Under the pieces are notes generated by a model. It was not told the DNA's origin. It saw only the letters and a program-made list of their open reading frames with translations, and did no database searches. The translations under genes were made by a program, and so were the position numbers. Positions 1-5,280 of a stretch of DNA of 7,831 bases are shown here, piece after piece. Where the stretch lies: contig CAJTZB010000085.1 in assembly GCA_910583815.1 (NCBI GenBank), positions 482 through 8,312 on the forward strand, given 5' to 3'. Numbering within the stretch: the stretch's first letter is position 1; every line of letters starts with the position of its first letter. The stretch comes from an uncultured Lachnospiraceae bacterium. GTDB lineage: Bacteria > Bacillota > Clostridia > Lachnospirales > Lachnospiraceae.

Positions 1-141
1 GTTGTAAAAATAAACGACAGGTGAAGCAGAAACTGGCGGTTGTGGATTTATGAGATGTTGAAAACTTCCGGTTTGCTGAATTGCAAAGCGAACGCAAATC
101 CGAAAAGGGAGAAATCAAATAGAGAAAGGTGTGGTTGGTTC
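1..141 (+). other. Leader upstream of fmt; possible tail of an upstream gene
   Basis: No complete gene is visible here. Two + strand frames are open from the window edge: one stops with TGA at 22-24, the other with TGA at 51-53. Either could be the end of the preceding gene, which in related genomes is usually def (peptide deformylase), but the few residues available do not identify it. The remainder (about 54-141) has no convincing promoter or terminator. It contains the words GCAAAGCG (83-90) and GCAAATCCG (94-102), which recur in the prpC-prkC gap. An open frame runs from an ATG at 40 into fmt, but it does not look like part of Fmt. Confidence 0.4.
125..131 (+). promoter_or_regulatory. Ribosome binding site deciding the fmt GTG start
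   Basis: The purine-rich AAAGGTG lies 10 nt before GTG at 142. It is a moderate match to AAGGAGG and is the only good candidate near the point where Fmt homology begins. TTG at 145 is an alternative start from the same site. Confidence 0.5.
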
Positions 142-1098
142 GTGTTGAAAGTACTTTTTATGGGAACTCCGGAAATTGCGGCAGCAATATTAGAAACTCT
201 GATAGCAGATGCAACGCATGAGCTTTTGGCAGTTGTAACACAGCCGGATAAGCCAAAGGGAAGAGGGCATGAAATGGCATTCCCTCCGGTTAAGGAAGTG
301 GCATTGGCTCATGGGATTCCTGTGCTGCAGCCGGAAAAAATAAGAAACGCGGAATTTTTGGACGAAATAAAAAAGTGGAATCCCGATATAATAGCAGTAG
401 CAGCGTACGGAAAACTGCTTCCGAAAGAACTGCTTTTGCTGCCGCGTCTTGGCTGTATTAATGTACATGCTTCGCTGCTTCCAAAGTACCGTGGTGCATC
501 TCCTATCCAGTGGGCAGTTATCAATGGAGAAAAAAAGTCAGGTGTTACGATTATGCATATGGCGGAGCAGATGGATACAGGGGATATTATTCTTTCCAAG
601 GAAGTTGAGCTGTCAGAAGAGGAAACTGCAGGAAGCCTGCATGATAAGCTTGCAAAGCTTGGAGGACCTGCCTTGTTGGAAGCAATGCAGCTATTAGAGC
701 TAGGGCAGGCACCTAGAATTTCTCAAAAAGAAGAAGAGGCAACTTATGTCAAAATGCTTGATAAAAGCATTGGGAATCTGAATTTCCATCAGCCGGCAGA
801 ACTTTTAGAGCGTTATATCAGGGGCTTGAACCCTTGGCCATCGGCTTATACAAAATTGGATGGCAAAACGGTGAAGTTCTGGAGAGCCAGAACTTTTTCT
901 GCCGGACATCTTCCAAAAGAAGCAAAAACCGCAGACCCAGGAACGGTTGTAGCCATAGAGCGTGACGGCTTTGGCATCCTGACCGGAGACGGTATCCTGT
1001 TTATCACGGAGCTTCAGATGGAAGGGAAAAAGAGAATGGCCGCGGAAGAATTCCTGCGTGGCTATCCGTTAAAAACAGGAACTCTATTGCGGAACTAA
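142..1098 (+). CDS. fmt: Methionyl-tRNA formyltransferase
   Basis: Fmt transfers a formyl group from 10-formyl-tetrahydrofolate to methionyl-initiator tRNA in the cytosol, which is needed for bacterial translation initiation. From GTG 142 the protein is 318 aa, close to the 315 aa of the E. coli enzyme. The N-terminus VLKVLFMGTPE is the family signature. A VTQPDKPKGR segment follows, then the catalytic region NVHASLLPKYRGASPIQ. N107, H109 and D145 (in MDTGD) match the E. coli catalytic residues N106, H108 and D144. The C-terminal part (about 210-318) is the tRNA-binding OB-like domain, including LNPWPSAYT. I rejected the upstream ATG at 40 because its 34 extra residues do not resemble Fmt. 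The gene ends with TAA at 1096-1098, inside a short direct repeat bordering a hairpin element. Identity is secure; the start could be GTG 142 or TTG 145. Confidence 0.97.
   Translation: MLKVLFMGTPEIAAAILETLIADATHELLAVVTQPDKPKGRGHEMAFPPVKEVALAHGIPVLQPEKIRNAEFLDEIKKWNPDIIAVAAYGKLLPKELLLLPRLGCINVHASLLPKYRGASPIQWAVINGEKKSGVTIMHMAEQMDTGDIILSKEVELSEEETAGSLHDKLAKLGGPALLEAMQLLELGQAPRISQKEEEATYVKMLDKSIGNLNFHQPAELLERYIRGLNPWPSAYTKLDGKTVKFWRARTFSAGHLPKEAKTADPGTVVAIERDGFGILTGDGILFITELQMEGKKRMAAEEFLRGYPLKTGTLLRN
1088..1096 (+). repeat. Direct repeat copy 1, at the fmt stop codon
   Basis: TGCGGAACT here is repeated exactly at 1195-1203. Similarity continues imperfectly downstream: an A/G change, an A-run, then ACAG. 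In the fmt reading frame both copies encode Arg-Asn followed by a stop (TAA here, TGA in copy 2). Confidence 0.6.
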
Positions 1099-1105
1099 AA
1101 AAACA

Positions 1106-1197
1106 GCGGCCACCCGGACAAGTGCACGGCTTATGGTTCAGGCGAAGGATGCGGCTGAACCATAAGCTCTGGTAAGGTGTACTGGAAGGGCGGCTGC
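1106..1197. repeat. Long imperfect inverted repeat (about 29 bp of stem) between fmt and the metallopeptidase gene
   Basis: This hairpin fills most of the 126-bp gap. The inner stem is perfect: 13 bp, 1129-1141 with 1155-1167, around a 13-nt loop. A middle stem of 7 pairs (1121-1127 with 1177-1183, one G-U) and an outer stem of 9 pairs within 1106-1115 and 1188-1197 (one A/C mismatch and one G-U) extend it, separated by internal loops. No T-run follows on the + strand, so it is not a classical terminator for fmt. On the minus strand the A-run at 1097-1103 would read as a T-run after the stem. It could be an mRNA-stabilising or processing structure, a small non-autonomous repeat element, or a minus-strand terminator. 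The pairing was found by eye. Confidence 0.7.
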
Positions 1198-1203
1198 GGA
1201 ACT
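1195..1203 (+). repeat. Direct repeat copy 2, before the metallopeptidase RBS
   Basis: Exact copy of TGCGGAACT at 1088-1096. It overlaps the last bases of the outer hairpin arm and is followed by GAAAACAGGAGG, which contains the next gene's ribosome binding site. Confidence 0.6.
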
Positions 1204-1209
1204 GAAAAC

Positions 1210-1216
1210 AGGAGGT
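1210..1216 (+). promoter_or_regulatory. Ribosome binding site of the metallopeptidase gene
   Basis: AGGAGGT lies 8 nt before ATG 1225. This is a near-ideal Shine-Dalgarno site just outside the upstream hairpin, so the hairpin should not mask it. Confidence 0.85.
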
Positions 1217-1224
1217 AAACAAAC

Positions 1225-1929
1225 ATGCCTTATTATTATGGCTATGACCCAACGTATTTTCTGATTCTAATTGGCGTGGTGCTTTCTTTGATGGCATCTG
1301 CGAGAGTAAAAAGTACTTATGCAAAGTTTTCCGGGGTTCGGAGCCTGTCCGGAATGACCGGGGAAGAAACCGCAAGAAGGATTTTAAGCTTTGCAGGAAT
1401 TTATGATGGAAAGATAGAGCGTGTGGCAGGGAATCTGACCGACCATTACGACCCAAGGACAAAGACGCTGCGGCTTTCAGAAAGCGTGTACGGAAATTCT
1501 TCTGTTGCGGCAATCGGCGTTGCGGCCCACGAATGCGGACATGCTATCCAGCACGACAGGAGCTATGCTCCGTTAAAAATCCGTTCCGTTCTGGCACCGG
1601 TTGCAAGCTTTGGGGCGAATCTTTCCTGGCCGTTGATTTTAGTCGGACTGCTGCTTGGAGGTTCCGGGATTCTGATTCAGATCGGAATTATTATGTTTGC
1701 AGTGGCAGTCTTTTTCCAGCTTGTGACGCTTCCGGTAGAGTTCAATGCTTCCAAAAGAGCCATCGGAATGCTGTCAGATACCGGAATCTTATATTCAGAA
1801 GAAGTTCCAAAGGCAAGGAAGGTATTAGGTGCCGCAGCACTGACTTACGTTGCTGCTGCCGCGACTTCCATTTTGCAATTGCTGCGTCTTCTCCTGCTGT
1901 TTGGAGGCAGAAGGGACGACAGCAGATAA
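1225..1929 (+). CDS. Membrane zinc metallopeptidase, YugP / Zn_peptidase_2 type
   Basis: This is a predicted integral-membrane neutral zinc peptidase of 234 aa. The signature HECGH (residues 102-106, in AHECGHAIQHD) is an HExxH motif: H102 and H106 should bind zinc and E103 act as the base. The later PVEFNASKRA block (about 170-179), with E172, is a conserved family motif and a candidate third ligand. Hydrophobic segments lie at about 10-25, 134-150, 152-168 and 203-226. The length and layout fit the YugP family, often annotated as a zinc metallopeptidase of unknown substrate. The start is ATG 1225 behind AGGAGGT, and the stop is 12 bp before rsmB. It sits in a translation and rRNA-modification operon, an arrangement common in Clostridia whose biological reason is unknown to me. 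The family call is strong; substrate and role cannot be read from the sequence. Confidence 0.9.
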   Translation: MPYYYGYDPTYFLILIGVVLSLMASARVKSTYAKFSGVRSLSGMTGEETARRILSFAGIYDGKIERVAGNLTDHYDPRTKTLRLSESVYGNSSVAAIGVAAHECGHAIQHDRSYAPLKIRSVLAPVASFGANLSWPLILVGLLLGGSGILIQIGIIMFAVAVFFQLVTLPVEFNASKRAIGMLSDTGILYSEEVPKARKVLGAAALTYVAAAATSILQLLRLLLLFGGRRDDSR

Positions 1930-1935
1930 GGGAGG
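1930..1935 (+). promoter_or_regulatory. Ribosome binding site deciding the rsmB TTG start
   Basis: GGGAGG lies 6 nt before TTG 1942 and directly after the upstream stop codon. This optimal spacing supports TTG as the real start. Confidence 0.85.
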
Positions 1936-1941
1936 CTTTGA

Positions 1942-3315
1942 TTGGAACAGCCAAGAGAACTTGCATTTCAAATCATATACCGCGTTGCGGAAAAAGGGGA
2001 ATATTCCCACATTGTGCTTTCGGAAGTACTTGAGGAAGCAAAAGAATTAGAAAAGCGCGACAGGGCTTTTATTACAAGGCTTTGTGAAGGGACATTAGAA
2101 CGTATTTTTACACTTGATTATATTCTGGACCGTTTCTCCAAAATAAAAACCAGAAAGATGAAGCCGGTTATCCGTACCATCCTGCGGATGTCGCTTTATC
2201 AGATGCTTTATATGGACCGCGTACCGGATTCTGCGGTCTGTAACGAAGCAGTAAAGCTGACAAAGAAAAAAGGGTTTTCTGTTTTGTCCGGCTTTGTAAA
2301 CGGTGTGCTTCGTACTATGGCAAGAAACAAAACGGAAATTGAGGGGGATGGCTTTTATCCGGATAAAGTTGCAGAACCGTCACGTTTTCTTGGCGTCCGC
2401 TGTTCTCTTCCAGAATGGCTCTGTGATTACTTTATAAAAACTTACGGCATGGAGCGTGCGGAGCAGATTGCGGCAGGCTGTTTGAGAAATCCTGTCACGA
2501 CGGTCCGTGTCAATGAGACAAAGAGTTCGGCAGAATTCCTGAAAGAGCGCTTTTCCCATAAAGGGATTACGGCAGAGACAGGAGCTTATGTTCCGGGCAG
2601 CCTTCAGATTTCCGGTTACGACAGTTTAGAGCAGATAGAAGAATTTAAAGAGGGAATGTTTCAGGTACAAGACGAGAGTTCGATGCTGGTTGCTTATATG
2701 GCAGGTTTCAGAAAAGGTGATTTTGTTGTGGATGTCTGTGCGGCGCCAGGAGGAAAAGCACTGCATGCGGCGCAGCTGTTAGAGTCCCTTGGAGGAGGCA
2801 GAGTGCTTGCCAGAGATTTAAGCAAAGGGAAAACGGACTTGATAGAAGAAAACAAAGCGCGTTTTGGCACAAAGAACCTGACAGTAGAGCAATGGGATGC
2901 CCTTAAGCCGGATGAGCGTTTGTTTGGAAAGGCAGATGTCGTCATAGCTGACCTGCCGTGTTCCGGCATCGGCATTTTGGCGAAAAAACCGGACATCCGT
3001 TTCCGTATGACGCCGAAAGCACAAAAGGAACTTTCAGAGCTTCAGCGGAACATTCTCTCGGCTGTACACCACTATGTAAAGCCGGGTGGAGTTCTGATGT
3101 ACAGCACCTGCACCATCAATAAAGAAGAAAATGAGGCAAATGCTGCATATCTTTGCAGGCAGTTTGGTTTCAAAATAGAGCCGTTGGAAAATATGCTGCC
3201 AGAACCATTAAAGAACGAAGTTTCAGCAGACGGCACGTTACAGCTGCTGCCTGGTGTACATGAATGCGATGGCTTTTTTATTGCAAAATGCAGGAAAGTA
3301 TCACAAAGTGTATAA
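1942..3315 (+). CDS. rsmB: 16S rRNA m5C967 methyltransferase RsmB (Sun/Fmu)
   Basis: RsmB uses S-adenosylmethionine to methylate carbon 5 of a cytosine in 16S rRNA (C967 in E. coli numbering). The 457-aa protein has an N-terminal NusB-like RNA-binding domain (about 1-130, helical, starting QPRELAFQIIYRV) and a C-terminal Rossmann methyltransferase domain. The SAM-binding motif is VVDVCAAPGGKALHAA (262-277). Motif IV is DLPCSGIGIL with C340. Motif VI is YSTCT with C390, the expected nucleophile; C340 is the expected product-release cysteine. The C-terminal LLPGVHECDGFFIAK block is typical. Translation starts at TTG with a strong ribosome binding site. At 429 aa the E. coli protein is slightly shorter. 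Both catalytic cysteines are present, so the enzyme should be active. NSUN/RsmF relatives share the catalytic core, but the NusB domain points to RsmB. Confidence 0.96.
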   Translation: MEQPRELAFQIIYRVAEKGEYSHIVLSEVLEEAKELEKRDRAFITRLCEGTLERIFTLDYILDRFSKIKTRKMKPVIRTILRMSLYQMLYMDRVPDSAVCNEAVKLTKKKGFSVLSGFVNGVLRTMARNKTEIEGDGFYPDKVAEPSRFLGVRCSLPEWLCDYFIKTYGMERAEQIAAGCLRNPVTTVRVNETKSSAEFLKERFSHKGITAETGAYVPGSLQISGYDSLEQIEEFKEGMFQVQDESSMLVAYMAGFRKGDFVVDVCAAPGGKALHAAQLLESLGGGRVLARDLSKGKTDLIEENKARFGTKNLTVEQWDALKPDERLFGKADVVIADLPCSGIGILAKKPDIRFRMTPKAQKELSELQRNILSAVHHYVKPGGVLMYSTCTINKEENEANAAYLCRQFGFKIEPLENMLPEPLKNEVSADGTLQLLPGVHECDGFFIAKCRKVSQSV

Positions 3316-3320
3316 AGCTT

Positions 3321-3327
3321 GGAAGGA
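3321..3327 (+). promoter_or_regulatory. Ribosome binding site for rlmN
   Basis: GGAAGGA ends 13 nt before ATG 3341, just after the rsmB stop. The spacing is long, but this is the only good site. An ATG at 3328 is out of frame with rlmN. Confidence 0.5.
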
Positions 3328-3340
3328 ATGGACAGAAAAT

Positions 3341-4402
3341 ATGCAAGAGAAGCTGGATGTGAAGTCACTTACTATTACTGAACTAAAAGAACTGCTTATT
3401 GGATGGGGAGAGCAGCCGTTTCGCGCAGAGCAGATGTTTCGCTGGATGCACGCAGCTAAGGTGCGCTCTTTTGATGATATGACAAATCTGCCGAAACAGT
3501 TGAGAGAACGGCTGAATTCGGAGTGCAGGTTCACAAAGCTTAAAGAAGCAGAGCGTCTTGTGTCGGAAGAAGACGGTACAAGCAAATTTCTGTTCTGTTT
3601 AAACGATGGACAGGCAGTGGAAAGCGTTCTGATGAAGTACCGTCATGGTAATTCCGTCTGCATTTCTTCGCAGGTTGGCTGCCGGATGGGCTGCCGGTTC
3701 TGTGCTTCGACGATTGGAGGCCTTGTAAGGAATTTAACGGCATCAGAGCTTTTGGAACAGGTCTATGAAATAGAGCGCATCAGTGAAGAAACAGTTTCTA
3801 ATGTCGTTGTGATGGGAACCGGAGAGCCAATGGATAATTATGATAATTTGGTTCGGTTTATCCGTTTAATCTCCGCGAAAGAAGGTAAGAATTTAAGCGT
3901 CCGCAGCATTACCGTTTCCACCTGTGGTATTTTAGAGGGAATCGGGCGGCTCTCTGAGGAGGGACTGCCAATTACGCTTGCATTGTCACTTCATGCTCCA
4001 AATGATAGAATCAGAAAAGAATTGATGCCCACAGCAAGCCTTCACAGTATTTCGGAGCTGCTCGCAGCCTGTGATGCTTATTATGAAAAAACATCAAGAC
4101 GTATTACTTATGAGTATAGTCTGATTCAGGGAGTAAATGATTCGGTTTCCTGTGCAAAAGAGCTTTCTGAGCTGCTTTCCGGACGGAACTGCCATGTGAA
4201 TCTGATTCCGGTCAATCCGGTGAAAGAGCGGGAATTTCGTAAATCAAAGCAAGAAGCAATCCAAAATTTCAAAAATATACTTGAAAAAAATCGAATAAAT
4301 GTTACTATAAGAAGAGAAATGGGTTCGGACATCAATGCCGCCTGTGGGCAGCTGAGAAGAAGCTATAGAGAGAATGACATCAGGAATGGGGAGGAGGAAT
4401 AG
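3341..4402 (+). CDS. rlmN: Dual-specificity 23S rRNA / tRNA adenine-C2 methyltransferase RlmN
   Basis: RlmN is a cytosolic radical-SAM enzyme that makes 2-methyladenosine at A2503 of 23S rRNA and A37 of some tRNAs. From ATG 3341 the protein is 353 aa, within the family range. Residue numbers below use that start. CRMGCRFC (C114, C118, C121) is the CX3CX2C motif that binds the 4Fe-4S cluster. C107 (in SVCISSQVGC) and C335 (in SDINAACGQL) match the E. coli catalytic pair C118 and C355; C335 is the cysteine that is itself methylated. MGTGEP is the SAM-binding glycine motif, and LALSLHAPN and LIPVNP are further family blocks. An open frame extends to an ATG at 3254 inside rsmB, but its extra 29 residues look like a shadow of rsmB. 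The conserved AACGQL end favours RlmN over the resistance methyltransferase Cfr; the context is chromosomal and housekeeping. The gene ends 2 bp before prpC. Confidence 0.96.
   Translation: MQEKLDVKSLTITELKELLIGWGEQPFRAEQMFRWMHAAKVRSFDDMTNLPKQLRERLNSECRFTKLKEAERLVSEEDGTSKFLFCLNDGQAVESVLMKYRHGNSVCISSQVGCRMGCRFCASTIGGLVRNLTASELLEQVYEIERISEETVSNVVVMGTGEPMDNYDNLVRFIRLISAKEGKNLSVRSITVSTCGILEGIGRLSEEGLPITLALSLHAPNDRIRKELMPTASLHSISELLAACDAYYEKTSRRITYEYSLIQGVNDSVSCAKELSELLSGRNCHVNLIPVNPVKEREFRKSKQEAIQNFKNILEKNRINVTIRREMGSDINAACGQLRRSYRENDIRNGEEE
4388..4397 (+). promoter_or_regulatory. Ribosome binding site of prpC inside the rlmN tail
   Basis: GGGGAGGAGG lies 7 nt before TTG 4405 and overlaps the last rlmN codons, which read as Gly-Glu-Glu-Glu. 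Ribosomes terminating on rlmN could reinitiate here, so translational coupling is likely. Confidence 0.85.
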
Positions 4403-4404
4403 CC

Positions 4405-5133
4405 TTGGAATCGGTTGCAATTACAGATGTTGGAGAACGTAGAGAAGTGAATCAGGACTTTGTATATTGTAATGATAATTCCGTAGGGATTTTGCCGAAC
4501 CTTTACATAGTGGCAGACGGAATGGGCGGACACAAGGCCGGTGACTTTGCTTCACGCTTCTGCGTCGGCGAATTCGAGAAGGAAATAAAGAACATGACAG
4601 GCCGAACCATCATAGGCTCTATTGAGAGCGCTATCCGCCATACAAATGAAGAGCTTTTAAAAGTAGCGGTGACCAATCCGGACTATGAAGGAATGGGGAC
4701 TACTTTTGTGGCGGCAACGGTCACAGAGCGTGCAGTGTTTATTGCAAACATTGGTGACAGCCGTATGTACCTGCTTTCTAAAAATGGAAATCTCCTTCAG
4801 ATTACGGAGGACCATTCGCTTGTAGAAGAAATGATCCGGGACGGAAAGCTGGATCCTAAAGAGGCAAAACATCACCCAAAAAAAAATGTAATTACAAGAG
4901 CGCTTGGCGCGGCAGAACATGTAGTCCCGGATTTTTTTGAAATTGAAGCAGAAGAAGGGGACTATTTGCTGATTTGTTCAGACGGTTTGACCAATATGGT
5001 GGAGGATGAGGTGATACGTTCCATCATATTGCAATCGGAACAGACGCTTGCAGAGCGGGCAAAGAGCTTGATTGATGCAGCAAACGAACAGGGCGGAAAA
5101 GACAATATTTCCGTTATACTGATTAAACGATAA
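4405..5133 (+). CDS. prpC: PP2C-family (PPM) Ser/Thr protein phosphatase, PrpC/Stp
   Basis: This is a metal-dependent cytosolic phosphatase that removes phosphate from Ser/Thr residues and normally opposes PrkC. The 242-aa length is that of a single PP2C domain. Metal-binding and signature motifs are present in order: NQD with D18, VADGMGGH with D38 and G39, GMGTTFVAA (96-104), IGDSRMY with D118, EDHSLV (135-140), CSDG with D193, and GGKDN with D233. No catalytic residue appears to be missing. There is no signal peptide or membrane segment. Translation starts at TTG 4405, supported by the strong ribosome binding site; the rlmN stop is only 2 bp upstream. prpC directly precedes prkC as in many Firmicutes, but here the two are separated by 147 bp of hairpin-forming DNA instead of being overlapping or adjacent. 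Confidence 0.95.
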   Translation: MESVAITDVGERREVNQDFVYCNDNSVGILPNLYIVADGMGGHKAGDFASRFCVGEFEKEIKNMTGRTIIGSIESAIRHTNEELLKVAVTNPDYEGMGTTFVAATVTERAVFIANIGDSRMYLLSKNGNLLQITEDHSLVEEMIRDGKLDPKEAKHHPKKNVITRALGAAEHVVPDFFEIEAEEGDYLLICSDGLTNMVEDEVIRSIILQSEQTLAERAKSLIDAANEQGGKDNISVILIKR

Positions 5134-5135
5134 AA

Positions 5136-5175
5136 AATTGTCCCCAAGAGCTGCAAAGCAGCGCTTGGGACAATT
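5136..5175. repeat. Hairpin directly after prpC
   Basis: Arms 5136-5154 and 5158-5175 pair around an AAA loop. There are 17 base pairs, one A/C mismatch and one bulged C. No T-run follows on the + strand, so classical termination after prpC is not supported. The A-run at 5132-5137 makes the structure look like an intrinsic terminator when read on the minus strand. It might also mark an mRNA processing or 3'-end protection point between phosphatase and kinase messages. Confidence 0.75.
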
Positions 5176-5176
5176 G

Positions 5177-5221
5177 CAAATCCGCAAAGCGGATTTGGGA
5201 ATGGACGCGCTTTGCGGATTT
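5177..5221. repeat. Competing inverted repeats upstream of prkC
   Basis: A perfect 9-bp stem (5177-5185 with 5189-5197, loop AAA) overlaps a second perfect pairing of 14 bp (5178-5191 with 5208-5221, loop of 16 nt). The two structures use the same left arm and cannot form together. GCAAAGC occurs at 5153-5159 and 5184-5190, and its complement at 5209-5215, so the arms look like repeats of one unit. The result could be a repeat-family element or a switchable leader. The region from 5222 to the prkC ribosome binding site shows no clear promoter. Confidence 0.7.
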
Positions 5222-5263
5222 AAGAAACAGAGATTTGTGCTAGGCATAAAGTCTCCAGAATTG

Positions 5264-5270
5264 AAAGGAG
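5264..5270 (+). promoter_or_regulatory. Ribosome binding site of prkC
   Basis: AAAGGAG lies 10 nt before ATG 5281 and 42 nt past the last inverted-repeat arm. A weak CTCC (5253-5256) could pair with GGAG, but only over four bases. Confidence 0.75.
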
Positions 5271-5280
5271 CAAGGTTACA

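Noticed and set aside
40..141. N-terminal extension of fmt from ATG 40
   Set aside because: The extra 34 residues do not resemble Fmt, whose family start (xKVLFMGTPE) begins at GTG 142 or TTG 145. No ribosome binding site precedes ATG 40.
1004..1513. 169-codon minus-strand open frame opposite fmt, the gap and the metallopeptidase
   Set aside because: It is antisense to two real genes and through the hairpin, with low-complexity Ser/Phe/Arg-rich composition typical of shadow frames.
1533..2033. 166-codon + strand open frame across the metallopeptidase/rsmB junction
   Set aside because: It overlaps two well-supported genes in another frame and its translation resembles no family I recognise.
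3254..3340. rlmN start at ATG 3254 inside rsmB
   Set aside because: The segment overlaps the conserved rsmB C-terminus in another frame and has no good ribosome binding site. ATG 3341 gives a normal RlmN length.
3341..4402. Cfr-type antibiotic-resistance methyltransferase
   Set aside because: The protein has the RlmN motifs and sits in a conserved housekeeping cluster with rsmB and prpC.
5136..5175. Intrinsic + strand terminator after prpC
   Set aside because: The stem is strong but is followed by GCAAATCC, not a T-run. The T-run polarity fits only the minus strand.
5222..5263. Sigma-A promoter for prkC
   Set aside because: CATAAA at 5245-5250 matches the -10 consensus only partly, and no -35-like hexamer lies at proper spacing.
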